Shown in pieces: positions 49,812-58,646 of a stretch of 64,000 bases of DNA; positions within the stretch are counted from its first letter, which is position 1, and each line of letters begins with the position of its first letter. The DNA comes from DAMCAP01 sp032059445 (GTDB taxonomy: Bacteria > Bacillota > Clostridia > Oscillospirales > Ruminococcaceae), in contig DAMCAP010000003.1 of the NCBI GenBank assembly GCA_032059445.1, forward strand, positions 98,867 through 162,866. The letters are read 5' to 3'. Position numbers and translations under genes: made by a program. Under the pieces are notes generated by a model. It saw only the letters and a program-made list of their open reading frames with translations, was not told the DNA's origin and did no database searches.

Positions 49812-50978
49812 TTAGGAGTGGCTAAATACCTGACCTTCTATAATTGTATGCAGGCACTTAGTATAATTGGAGAAAGGATCGCCGTTAAAGATTGCGATGT
49901 CCGCAGCTTTACCTACCTCAAGCGAGCCAGTCATGGAATCAATGCCCAAAAGACGAGCAGCGTTAATGGTAACCGCCTCTAGTGCAGCCTTGTGGCTCAA
50001 GCCCTCTGCAATGGCAAGACCGATAAAAGTCGGGAGCAGCTTGGTCATAACGCCGGTATCTTGCGTGAGGCATATCTTGATACCAGCATTTGCCAGTACT
50101 CCGGGCGTACCAAAGTTGCACTCCCACACCTCTTGCTTTGCAGGCCCCATATTTAGAGGGCCGATTACGCAGAAGACCCCTTCCGTAGCTAAGATATCTG
50201 GCAGCTTAAAGCCCTCGGTGGCGTGCTCTAAGGAGTAGCGAAGTCCAAACTCCTTGGCAATGCGTATAGCCGTTGCAATGTCATCAGCACGGTGGCAGTG
50301 AATTCTGCATAGCATTTCACCCCGTACAACAGGTACGAGAGCTTCCAGTCGGAAATTTGGTGTAGGAGGCTTTTTTTCAGGGTCGTTTTGTGCTTCTAAC
50401 AGCTGGTCGGAGTAGATCTTTGCTTCAAAGAGTGTTTGGCGCAAAACAGCTCCCACGCCCATGCGCGTCTTAGGGCTTTTACCTTTGGTGCCATAGTTAA
50501 ATCGAGGGTTTTCACCTAGGGCAAATTTCATTACCTCTGTGCCAGGTATCATCATTTGATCCACCGTTTCCCGCGGGCACAGCTTATAAGCAAAGCCTGT
50601 ACCGCCTACGACGTTTCCCGAGCCTGGGAGAGTGCAGCAAGCGGTAAATCCCGCTTCTCGGGCCGCTGCAATACCTGGGTCGCAGATATTAAAGGCATCA
50701 AGTGCACGGACCTGAGGGGTCGCAGGCTCTGCTGCTGTTTCGTTGCCGTCGCTAATACCTCCTCTGGTATTGGGCTCCCCCCAAACCCCGATATGGGTGT
50801 GGGCATCGATCAACCCAGGGCACACCCAGCACCCCTGCGCGTCGATTACCTTTGCTTCGCTTGGGATTGCAAGATCTTCTCCAAGCGCAATGATCCGGCC
50901 GTCTTCGATCAGCAGGGTAGCTTTGTCATATTCTTTGTGTGCAGCGGTTAATACCCGCCCATCTTTAATTGCTAGCAT
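49812..50978 (-). CDS. Amidohydrolase family protein (imidazolonepropionase-like)
   Basis: A 388-aa TIM-barrel metal hydrolase. The metal motif is D-A-H-T-H-I-G (about residues 58-64), followed by later histidines (R-I-H-C-H-R-A-D-D; L-E-H-A-T-E) and the D-T-G-V loop. Start at 50978, where GGAGG precedes; a longer frame to 51029 overlaps the OppF-type gene and is not used. It is the last gene of the second oligopeptide operon, so its substrate is probably an imported N-acyl or cyclic peptide-like compound. The exact substrate is unknown. Confidence 0.88.
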   Translation of the reverse strand: MLAIKDGRVLTAAHKEYDKATLLIEDGRIIALGEDLAIPSEAKVIDAQGCWVCPGLIDAHTHIGVWGEPNTRGGISDGNETAAEPATPQVRALDAFNICDPGIAAAREAGFTACCTLPGSGNVVGGTGFAYKLCPRETVDQMMIPGTEVMKFALGENPRFNYGTKGKSPKTRMGVGAVLRQTLFEAKIYSDQLLEAQNDPEKKPPTPNFRLEALVPVVRGEMLCRIHCHRADDIATAIRIAKEFGLRYSLEHATEGFKLPDILATEGVFCVIGPLNMGPAKQEVWECNFGTPGVLANAGIKICLTQDTGVMTKLLPTFIGLAIAEGLSHKAALEAVTINAARLLGIDSMTGSLEVGKAADIAIFNGDPFSNYTKCLHTIIEGQVFSHS

Positions 50979-50997
50979 AGTACCTCCACAGTAATTG

Positions 50998-51951
50998 TTA
51001 TTCTTGTTGAAACTTTTGAAGCTCTTCATCAGAGCAATAAATCATGTGGCCTGGGGAAACTTCGTGGTAGGAGGGGCTATTATCCACGCTATAGCCATGG
51101 CTTTGCACGTCATAATATATGTGCTGACGATTTCGTTCGCTGCGGGGATCAGGCTGCGGGATGGCAGACATCAGAGCCTTGGTGTAAGGGTGGGTAGGGT
51201 TTTGAAACAGCTCCTTTGAATCAGCCAGCTCTACCAGCTTGCCATCATGCATGACGCCAACCCGATCAGAAAAATACTTAACCACCGATAAATTGTGTGC
51301 AATAAAGAGGATGGTCAAACCAAGATCCTGCTTGAGCTGGTTTAATAGGTTGATGACCTGTGCTTGCACCGAAACATCAAGGGCAGAAACCGGTTCGTCA
51401 GCAATTACTAGCTTGGGCTTTACAACAAGGGCTCTGGCGATGCCGATCCTTTGGCGCTGCCCACCAGAAAACTCATGGGGGTAGCGGGTGGCATGCTCCT
51501 CCTGAAGCCCTACTCGTTGCAGCATATCGATGATCATGTCATAACGTTGGGCCTCATCGGTGATTCCTCTAATCTTAAGCCCCTCGCCAATGATCTCCTG
51601 CACAGTCATGCGCGGATTAAGCGAAGCAATAGGATCTTGGAAGATCATAGCAATGTTATCGGTTATATAGCGTCGCAGCTCTGGGGTCATTTTGCCACTG
51701 ATTACCCGCCCGTCAAATCTTACACTGCCTCCTGTGGGGTCATACAGGCGGATCACTGTGCGCCCTGTGGTGGTCTTTCCGCAGCCGCTCTCTCCCACCA
51801 AGCCGAAGGTTTCACCGGGGTACACCTTAAAGCTGACATCATTAACTGCCTTGACGGTGTTTTTCTTGCCTCTTCGTTTGGTGGTAAAATGCATGGATAG
51901 GTTCTCTACCTCCAGCAGTGGATGAGGGAAGTTGACATTGCAGTTATCCAT
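50998..51951 (-). CDS. Oligopeptide ABC transporter ATP-binding protein OppF-type (operon 2)
   Basis: A 317-aa nucleotide-binding subunit with Walker A G-E-S-G-C-G-K-T-T, signature F-S-G-G-Q-R-Q-R and Walker B L-V-I-A-D-E-P-V-S-A-L-D. Start at ATG 51951 behind AAGGAGG; the ORF extends six codons upstream. Its start overlaps the end of the D-type gene by eight bases. A conventional signature here contrasts with L-D-G-G-R in operon 1. Confidence 0.93.
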   Translation of the reverse strand: MDNCNVNFPHPLLEVENLSMHFTTKRRGKKNTVKAVNDVSFKVYPGETFGLVGESGCGKTTTGRTVIRLYDPTGGSVRFDGRVISGKMTPELRRYITDNIAMIFQDPIASLNPRMTVQEIIGEGLKIRGITDEAQRYDMIIDMLQRVGLQEEHATRYPHEFSGGQRQRIGIARALVVKPKLVIADEPVSALDVSVQAQVINLLNQLKQDLGLTILFIAHNLSVVKYFSDRVGVMHDGKLVELADSKELFQNPTHPYTKALMSAIPQPDPRSERNRQHIYYDVQSHGYSVDNSPSYHEVSPGHMIYCSDEELQKFQQE

Positions 51952-52984
51952 AGACCCGTCCTCCTTCACTCATGCGTTTAATACGGTTAACCAATACCTC
52001 AGGCATCTCCACCTTAGGTGCAGAAGGATGCAGAAGCCAAGTAGCAGCATAATGGGTATCGGAAATACGAAAATATGGGGGCTCTTCTTCAAAATCAATT
52101 GCCAGAGCAAATTTATTACGGGGTGCAAACGCATCGCCTTTTGGTAAATTCATCATATTGGGCGGAGCACCAGGGATCGAAAACAAGGTTTCTTCGGTGT
52201 AAAGATCGGGGATGGCAGAAAGCAGCATGCGGGTGTAGGGATGGGCAGGGCTGTAGAAGATTTCGTCGCTAGTGCCTACCTCTACAATGCGCCCGGCATA
52301 CATGATACAGATACGATCTGCCATATTGGCTACCACTCCCATATCGTGGGTGATGAAAATAATCGAGAGGTTGCGCTCACGCTTAATGTCGTTGATTAGA
52401 TCCAATATCTTGGCTTGGATGCTGACATCTAATGCAGTAGTAGGCTCATCACAGATGAGGATCTCGGGATCGCTCGCTAAGGCGATGGCGATGACGATGC
52501 GCTGGCGCATGCCGCCAGAAAATTGAAATGGGTACTGATCATATCGAACACTAGGGTCGGGGATCCCCACGGCTTCCATCAGCTCGATTACCCGTGCCTT
52601 AGCCTTGGTTTTGTCCATATCCTTACTGCGCGGTAGTGCTTCGGTGATCTGTTTGCCGATCTTCATGATAGGGTTGAGCGCCGAAAGAGGGTCTTGAAAG
52701 ACGAGAGAGATCTTTTTGCCGCGGATTTTATAAAAGTCTTTTTCGGTGTATCTTGCCATATCCTCACCTTGATAGAGGATTTCTCCACTGTCAATGCGTC
52801 CGTTTTTTGCAAGGATACCCAAAATCGCTTTGGTGGTGACCGACTTTCCGCTACCCGATTCTCCTACAATTGCAAGGGTTTCACCTTTATTGAGCTGAAA
52901 GCTGACATCCTTTACGGCGCGGACGGTGCCTGCATAGGCTTTGAAGGATACAGAAAGATTGCTGACACTTAAAATAGGTTCCAT
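51944..52984 (-). CDS. Oligopeptide ABC transporter ATP-binding protein OppD-type (operon 2)
   Basis: A 346-aa subunit. Walker A G-E-S-G-S-G-K-S-V, Q-loop V-F-Q-D-P-L-S-A-L-N-P, signature F-S-G-G-M-R-Q-R and Walker B I-L-I-C-D-E-P-T-T-A-L-D. Start at 52984 (AAAGGAG upstream); the longer frame reaching 53029 overlaps the permease end. It serves as the template for estimating the missing part of the operon 1 homologue. The C-terminal tail lacks the Cys cluster seen in operon 1. Confidence 0.93.
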   Translation of the reverse strand: MEPILSVSNLSVSFKAYAGTVRAVKDVSFQLNKGETLAIVGESGSGKSVTTKAILGILAKNGRIDSGEILYQGEDMARYTEKDFYKIRGKKISLVFQDPLSALNPIMKIGKQITEALPRSKDMDKTKAKARVIELMEAVGIPDPSVRYDQYPFQFSGGMRQRIVIAIALASDPEILICDEPTTALDVSIQAKILDLINDIKRERNLSIIFITHDMGVVANMADRICIMYAGRIVEVGTSDEIFYSPAHPYTRMLLSAIPDLYTEETLFSIPGAPPNMMNLPKGDAFAPRNKFALAIDFEEEPPYFRISDTHYAATWLLHPSAPKVEMPEVLVNRIKRMSEGGRVYG

Positions 52985-52997
52985 AGTAATTCTCCTT

Positions 52998-54149
52998 TCA
53001 CGCGCCACGCTGGGTAGGATCAAAGGCATCGCGCAGGCCGTTTGACAGCATGTTAAATGCGATCATCAGCACTGAAATGATCACAGCAGGGAAGAAGACC
53101 TGATTTGGGAACTGCTGCATTACCTTTTGCCCCTGAGAGAGCAGTACGCCGATGGAGGATTCGGGGGCGCGGATACCGAGACCAATATAAGCGAGGAAGG
53201 ACTCGGTGAAGATAGCTCCGGGGATGGCAATGGTAGCTCGGGTGATGATAGGCCCGATGGCATTGGGTAGGATATGGCGGAAAATTAAGGACATATCTCG
53301 CACGCCCAGTGTACGAGCTGCCAGCACATACTCATTGCCCTTGTGGCGGTAAAACTGCGCTCGTATCATCTGCGCCGTACCAATCCAGTTTTGTACCACC
53401 AGTGCAAGAATTATTGATAACATCCCTGTACCAAAAAACAATATAAACAATGTCACCACTACGATTTCGGGAAATGAGCCGATGATTTCCGTAATACGCA
53501 TCATGAGCATATCAGTTTTACCGCCGTAATAGCCCGCAATCGCTCCATATACAATGCCGATGGTTACATTGCAGCTTACCGAAATAAATGCGATCAAAAG
53601 GGAGATACGAGTACCTCGCCACATACGCACCCACAGATCTCGCCCTAAGTAGTCGGTGCCCATCCAATAGCTGACATTGTCTTCAATGCCGCTGTATCGG
53701 TAATAATCAACCTTAATGTCGCAAAGCTCCACTCCCTGGACTATTTTTGGCTCACCCACCCACAGGATGCTGCCTTCGGGGTAACGCTGGGTATCTTTTA
53801 GAGAATCTAGGCGGCGATTTTGCAACAGGCGGCTTCCGTCAAATACCCCAAATTTCGCAAGGGCAGGAATTTTGGGCGGTAGATTGATATGATTTAAATT
53901 CTGATCATTAAAGCCGTACGAGCTGGTCATAGGTGCAAAAATCGCTATAAGGATAATGAAAAAGATAATTACAAGAGCCAATATCGACACGCGACTTTTG
54001 CCAAAGCGGATTGCAGCATCTTTGAAATACCCGATCGGTTTTGTTTCAAACTTGGTATCAGCAAGTATCTGATCAGCCTGTACAAGCTCAAACCTTGAGG
54101 AGTCAATATTCTCAAACTCGGGAGCTTCCGGATGAAAAATCTGAGCCAT
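52998..54149 (-). CDS. Oligopeptide ABC transporter permease OppC-type (operon 2), with long insertion
   Basis: A 383-aa permease, about 75 residues longer than the operon 1 version. The extra residues lie between the first helix and the G-T-D-Y-L-G-R-D-L-W motif as an extracytoplasmic loop (around residues 75-150: L-N-H-I-N-L-P-P-K through Y-Y-R-Y-S-G-I-E-D-N). Known Firmicute OppC proteins can carry such a loop. The EAA loop is A-A-R-T-L-G-V-R-D-M-S-L-I-F-R-H-I-L-P-N-A. It starts on the last base of the B-type stop. Confidence 0.92.
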   Translation of the reverse strand: MAQIFHPEAPEFENIDSSRFELVQADQILADTKFETKPIGYFKDAAIRFGKSRVSILALVIIFFIILIAIFAPMTSSYGFNDQNLNHINLPPKIPALAKFGVFDGSRLLQNRRLDSLKDTQRYPEGSILWVGEPKIVQGVELCDIKVDYYRYSGIEDNVSYWMGTDYLGRDLWVRMWRGTRISLLIAFISVSCNVTIGIVYGAIAGYYGGKTDMLMMRITEIIGSFPEIVVVTLFILFFGTGMLSIILALVVQNWIGTAQMIRAQFYRHKGNEYVLAARTLGVRDMSLIFRHILPNAIGPIITRATIAIPGAIFTESFLAYIGLGIRAPESSIGVLLSQGQKVMQQFPNQVFFPAVIISVLMIAFNMLSNGLRDAFDPTQRGA

Positions 54150-55099
54150 TATTTCTTCCCTCCAATGCGTATTCTAGGATCGATCACGCCGTAGGAGAGG
54201 TCAACGATAAGCACGGTGATCAGAGATATAAAGGAATAGAAAATCAGTGCTGCTAGGGTTACTGAGTAATCGGGAGCATTGATTGACTTGATCATGATAC
54301 CGCCCATACCCGGGATGGCAAAAATCGACTCGATAACAAGGCTACCTCCCATGATCGAAGTAAACATGGGTACGATGATGTTTGCTAAAGGTAACAATGA
54401 GTTTCGTATACCATGGCTCAGGGTAGCCTGCCATTGAGTTAAGCCTTTGGTTTTGGCAAGCAGCATAAAGTCAGAATTGAGTGTTTCGGCCAGCTCTGCA
54501 CGTAGATAGCGGGTAACTCTGGCAATAGGCCCGAAGGACAGTGCCAAAATAGGAAGCGCTAACCCGTGAAGCTTAGAAAGACCGGTGGTCATAGGGTTGT
54601 AGATAATTGGGAACCAACCCAGCTTAAAAGCAACAAAATACTGTAGCATGGTAGCAAAAATAAAAGAGGGTACCGAAATGCAAATTACTACTAGAAAAGA
54701 AACCAGATAATCAGTAAAGCTGTTTTTCTTGACAGCTGCTACAATGCCAAAGAGAATTCCTAATGGTAGGGAGATTAGCAGTGAAAAGAAGTTGATATAC
54801 AGCGTAACGGGGATCTTGCCTCGGATTACCTCCCACACAGGTGTGTTGATCTGAAGCTTCAGCGAGGTGCCCCAATCCCCTTCAAAGACTAGCCGCTCCA
54901 AAAATCGTATGTATTGGATGGGGATGGGCTTGTCGAGGTCATATTTTGCCTGTAATGCGGCGCGCTGCTCATGGGTCATGTCGGCGTGTTCGTCAAACAT
55001 ACCGCCGGGCATCAAGCGGATTACCATAAAGCCCAGTGTGACGATAATAAACAGCGTAAGCAGCATAGCAATGAGTCTTTCGGTGATATATCTAAACAT
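54149..55099 (-). CDS. Oligopeptide ABC transporter permease OppB-type (operon 2)
   Basis: A 316-aa six-helix permease beginning M-F-R-Y-I-T-E-R-L-I-A-M-L with the first helix and a R-L-M-P-G-G-M-F segment. The EAA loop is L-A-K-T-K-G-L-T-Q-W-Q-A-T-L-S-H-G-I-R-N-S. It lies about 80 bases after the binding-protein gene, separated by a strong stem-loop. Confidence 0.93.
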   Translation of the reverse strand: MFRYITERLIAMLLTLFIIVTLGFMVIRLMPGGMFDEHADMTHEQRAALQAKYDLDKPIPIQYIRFLERLVFEGDWGTSLKLQINTPVWEVIRGKIPVTLYINFFSLLISLPLGILFGIVAAVKKNSFTDYLVSFLVVICISVPSFIFATMLQYFVAFKLGWFPIIYNPMTTGLSKLHGLALPILALSFGPIARVTRYLRAELAETLNSDFMLLAKTKGLTQWQATLSHGIRNSLLPLANIIVPMFTSIMGGSLVIESIFAIPGMGGIMIKSINAPDYSVTLAALIFYSFISLITVLIVDLSYGVIDPRIRIGGKK

Positions 55100-55130
55100 G
55101 GATCAGACTCCTTTATAATTTTGGATAAAA

Positions 55131-55164
55131 CAGACCTGCGGTAGTTTTGACTGCCGCAGGTCTG
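55131..55164 (-). other. Intercistronic stem-loop between binding protein and permease (operon 2)
   Basis: CAGACCTGCGG pairs with CCGCAGGTCTG over 11 bp, extended by two pairs past a single mismatch, around a six-base loop. Position equals the operon 1 stem, suggesting the same function. Confidence 0.7.
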
Positions 55165-55179
55165 CCACAACCCTCCTGC

Positions 55180-56949
55180 TTATTTGCTCAGTGTTGCCAG
55201 AGTAAATCCAAAGCCGTAGCCGGGGATATATTTATCACTGACCAGCTTGGCCCTTTCGCTGATGAGATAGTAGCTTGGTGCCTCATATACCGGGCAGGCA
55301 ACTACGTCTTCGAGCGCCATTTTTTCCATATCAGCAGTCAACTGAAGGCGATATTGTGGGTCAAGCTTTGCCTTTAGGGAGTTGTTGGCTTGATCCCAGA
55401 GAGCATCGTATTCCTTATTGAAATAAGGCTCGTTTTTGTTGGAATAGGAGCTAGTATAGACCTTCAGTCCGTTCCATGGGGCTGCGGTGCTGGTATTCCA
55501 GCCTCTAAAGGTCAGTTCGTAGCTGTTGACATCTCCGTTTCTCCAGCCCTGTACATAGGCGGTAGATACCGAGGAGGATGCTGCAATCAGATCCAGCTTA
55601 AAGTTATCGCCAAAGATTCTGCTTAGATCCTTCTGCAAGAATTCGGAGGCAGCTTTGTTGTTGGCGCTGGTTTCTACATAGCTTAGCGAAACGGTGAGCT
55701 TACTTAATCCACATTCTTCTAGAGCCTTGTCATAGTACTGCTTTGCAAGAGTAGGGTCAAAGCTCAGGTTGGGGGGGAGATAAGATTGTGCTATTGGCAG
55801 TTCGCGGAAGGATTGCCCCTTGCTGGTGTCGCCGAGGCATTTGCTGGCCACCAGATAATTAGCCGGAATGCCGTTGGTCATCTTGGCGATTGCTGCTCGA
55901 TCTACGCCATAATAGAGCGCCTTGCGGAAGTTGAGATTGCCCAAGATGCCGTTGTTATTGGTGTTTTTGTGATTGATGGTCAATGTCTGGATGGTGGAAG
56001 CAGGAGCAGTCTTGATACGAGGGTCGTCGCGATATTGCTCGATGACCGATGCACTGAGGTTTACTACATCTAGTTCCCCGTTGAGAAATAGCTCGAGGGC
56101 AGTATTGGCATCAGCCAGCATCTTATATTGGTACCCCGCCAGCTTGATGCTATCGTTGATGTAATCAGGATTGCGTACATAGTTGACCACCGAGCCGTTC
56201 ACCCAATCTTTGAGGATAAAACGCCCGCAGCTGATAAACTTATCGGCAGAAGCACCGTAGGAAGTCTTGGTACGATCGGCAGACATATTGGCTTCATAGG
56301 TGGGCTTGTGGACGATGGCAGTCCAGGTGTAGTTGAAATGACTCTTGATGTCTGCTTCTGTGACTGGGTCACTAAGCTCCAGACCTATGGTGTAGTCATC
56401 AATGCGCTTTAGACCTACATCTTCCCACGCGATCTTGTTGCTTGAGCCTTGCAGGTAGTAATCCTTAGCGTTTTTGATGGTTATGTAGTCACTGGCCAGC
56501 TGGGAGGCTCTCGAGTTGACCAGCAGGGGATCTAGGCACATTTTAAAGGAATATAGTACATCGTCAGCATTAATGGGGTCTCCGTTTTGCCATTTGGCGT
56601 TTTTGCGGATCTTAATCTCCCAGACTTTGCCCTCATCATCTTTTTTGACTGGGTCACCGTCTGCAAGCTCACCCTGCAAAACAAAGCTCTTGGCATCCTC
56701 GCTTGGTACCTGTGCATAAAGCACCATTGATGCTAGAGCAATTGCATCGCCCGCATTACTGGAAGCCCATATATGGGGGTTAAAAGTCTCGAGCTCGCCG
56801 GTAAAGTAGTTGGCAAAAACGCCCTGAGGTTGTCCGTCAGATGCTTCACTGCCGGGATTACTGGAGCTCGGTGGACTAGCAGAGCCACAGCCTGCTAAGA
56901 GGACCAAAAGCATACAGCATACAAGGAGGATCGCAGAGAGTCTTTTCAT
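55180..56949 (-). CDS. Oligopeptide ABC transporter substrate-binding lipoprotein (operon 2)
   Basis: A 589-aa family-5 binding protein with lipobox L-L-A-G-C, lipidated at C21, and a Ser/Pro/Gly linker. Conserved W-E-I-K-I-R-K-N-A-K-W-Q-N-G-D-P-I-N-A-D-D and F-R-K-A-L-Y-Y-G-V-D-R are present. It is OppA-sized rather than DppA-sized. First gene of operon 2; ribosome site AAGGAAAGAAAC upstream. Its ligand may differ from that of operon 1. Confidence 0.93.
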   Translation of the reverse strand: MKRLSAILLVCCMLLVLLAGCGSASPPSSSNPGSEASDGQPQGVFANYFTGELETFNPHIWASSNAGDAIALASMVLYAQVPSEDAKSFVLQGELADGDPVKKDDEGKVWEIKIRKNAKWQNGDPINADDVLYSFKMCLDPLLVNSRASQLASDYITIKNAKDYYLQGSSNKIAWEDVGLKRIDDYTIGLELSDPVTEADIKSHFNYTWTAIVHKPTYEANMSADRTKTSYGASADKFISCGRFILKDWVNGSVVNYVRNPDYINDSIKLAGYQYKMLADANTALELFLNGELDVVNLSASVIEQYRDDPRIKTAPASTIQTLTINHKNTNNNGILGNLNFRKALYYGVDRAAIAKMTNGIPANYLVASKCLGDTSKGQSFRELPIAQSYLPPNLSFDPTLAKQYYDKALEECGLSKLTVSLSYVETSANNKAASEFLQKDLSRIFGDNFKLDLIAASSSVSTAYVQGWRNGDVNSYELTFRGWNTSTAAPWNGLKVYTSSYSNKNEPYFNKEYDALWDQANNSLKAKLDPQYRLQLTADMEKMALEDVVACPVYEAPSYYLISERAKLVSDKYIPGYGFGFTLATLSK

Positions 56950-57116
56950 GATGTTTCTTTCCTTCTCTTATTATTTTTAATAAATTTATGCCAGGCGATC
57001 TCGTTTTTTGCGTTTGTTATTACGCTTGGATCACCAAACACATCTGAAATAGATTGACAAAGACAGAAAAAAATACTATATTTTAAAAAATGCTCTTAGG
57101 GTGGAGGTTAAAACCA

Positions 57117-57506
57117 ATGAAGGCAAGGCTAGTGAAAAATGGGTTCTTCCTTTGTGCTGCCGTAGCGGTGGGGATGATGACGTATGTAATGTCGCCGGGG
57201 AATTCGGTGGTATACAAGGCCGCTGATGCGCTGTTTGTTTTGGGTATGCTCATGATCATGTCGGGTTTTCTACGCTTCATCCGCAAGCTAGGGTTTGGAG
57301 GGATCTTCGTATATTCTTGGGGGCGGATGCATCATGTGATACGCTCAGAGAAATATGGTAAGGTTCGTACATATCCTGATTCCTACTTTGAGTATCTATC
57401 GACTACGAAGCAAAAACCCCAATATGTATCTGGTCTACTTGTATTGGGCTTTGGGTTTGTTATGATTTCTTTCATACTTTCTTATGCGGCTCAAGGTATA
57501 ATATAA
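57117..57506 (+). CDS. DUF3899-like membrane protein
   Basis: A 129-aa protein with three hydrophobic helices (residues 9-27, 38-56 and about 105-123). Between the last two is a charged segment (R-M-H-H-V-I-R-S-E-K-Y-G-K-V-R-T-Y-P-D-S-Y-F-E-Y). The pattern fits the DUF3899 family. Start at ATG 57117, nine bases after GGAGG; the longer frame from 57090 lacks a ribosome site. It lies alone, divergent from the oligopeptide operon. Function unknown. Confidence 0.75.
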   Translation: MKARLVKNGFFLCAAVAVGMMTYVMSPGNSVVYKAADALFVLGMLMIMSGFLRFIRKLGFGGIFVYSWGRMHHVIRSEKYGKVRTYPDSYFEYLSTTKQKPQYVSGLLVLGFGFVMISFILSYAAQGII

Positions 57507-57687
57507 GATATACTTTTGTATATCAAAATATCTTGTATTTAGTATAGCTTACAATCATATACATGTAAATCGATTAAAATGATCAAAAATTGGCAATATA
57601 ATTATAATAATATAGCTAAAGTCTGATGGTAGATAAACAAATATATATACTTTTTACTATACATTTCGTCAATAAGGTGTGATTTAA

Positions 57688-58569
57688 ATGAACATAATTG
57701 AGTTGATCAACAGCCGCCAAGATTTGCTAAGCAAAGGTCAAAGAAAGATCGGCAACTTAATCATCCACAACATTGATCGGGTCTGCTTTATGTCGCTAAA
57801 GGAGTTTAGCAGCTTTGCCGATACTACTCCTGTATCGGTACTAAGATTCGCTCGGAAACTAGGTCTGGAGAGTTTTATTAACCTAAAAAAAGAGCTGCAA
57901 GCCTATACTAGCAGCAGATTTACCCCTAATGATAAGCTCTTAACCGCTATCGAAAAGGTGGGCAGTGAATTTGAAGAGGCTATCCAGGAAGTTTGGCAGA
58001 TGGACATGCTCAACATCCAGCGCTCTTACGAAATACTAGACCCTAAGGAGATCCTACGGGCTTCTGAAATCTTAAAAAACAGCGAGCAGGTATATCTGGC
58101 GGCAAACAATATCTCCAGAGGTATTGCTGTATGCTTCCACAGTCGCCTAAATGCTGTATCCATCAACACGACTTATTTTGACTTCCTCAATATAGGTTTG
58201 ATGATGACACGCCTATCCTACGTAAAGCCCACCGACGCTTTTATTATTATTACCTTCCCACACTACACACAAGAGCTGGTGTTTTTGGCTAACCAGCTAA
58301 AAAGACGGGGTGTACCTGTGATTTTGATCAGCGATACCAATAGCTCTAAACTAGCGGAATCAGCCGATGTGGTGTTAAAATGCTCTACCGATACACCGAT
58401 TTTCTTTAACTCCTACTCCGCGGCTATGGTGATGGCCAATGTGTTGACTTCCATTGTGGCGCTCCAGATGGAGGGTCGTTTTTCGGCTCTTAGGGAGCAG
58501 AAGCGCGAGCTCGTAGCGGAATATGAGGAGTTTATCAATCTCTCAGCACTCTATGAGGAGATCCCCTAA
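57688..58569 (+). CDS. MurR/RpiR family transcriptional regulator
   Basis: A 293-aa regulator with an N-terminal HTH_6 domain (about residues 1-75: S-K-G-Q-R-K-I-G-N-L-I, V-S-V-L-R-F-A-R-K-L-G) and a C-terminal SIS sugar-isomerase domain (about 115-265: A-A-N-N-I-S-R-G-I-A, I-T-F-P-H-Y-T-Q-E-L, I-L-I-S-D-T-N-S-S-K). RpiR-type proteins sense phospho-sugars such as MurNAc-6-P. No sugar gene lies next to it, so its target may be elsewhere or the adjacent peptide operon (speculation). The ribosome site is AAGGTGTG. Confidence 0.9.
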   Translation: MNIIELINSRQDLLSKGQRKIGNLIIHNIDRVCFMSLKEFSSFADTTPVSVLRFARKLGLESFINLKKELQAYTSSRFTPNDKLLTAIEKVGSEFEEAIQEVWQMDMLNIQRSYEILDPKEILRASEILKNSEQVYLAANNISRGIAVCFHSRLNAVSINTTYFDFLNIGLMMTRLSYVKPTDAFIIITFPHYTQELVFLANQLKRRGVPVILISDTNSSKLAESADVVLKCSTDTPIFFNSYSAAMVMANVLTSIVALQMEGRFSALREQKRELVAEYEEFINLSALYEEIP

Positions 58570-58600
58570 ACGATCTTTAAAGCTTTTATGTATACAAATA

Positions 58601-58640
58601 AAAAAATGCCAGCGCTTTGGTATCAAGCGCTGGCATTTCT
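58601..58640. terminator. Bidirectional terminator between the RpiR gene and the second chemoreceptor
   Basis: A perfect 14-bp stem AAATGCCAGCGCTT/AAGCGCTGGCATTT flanked by A- and T-rich runs. Confidence 0.9.
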
Positions 58641-58646
58641 GTTTTA

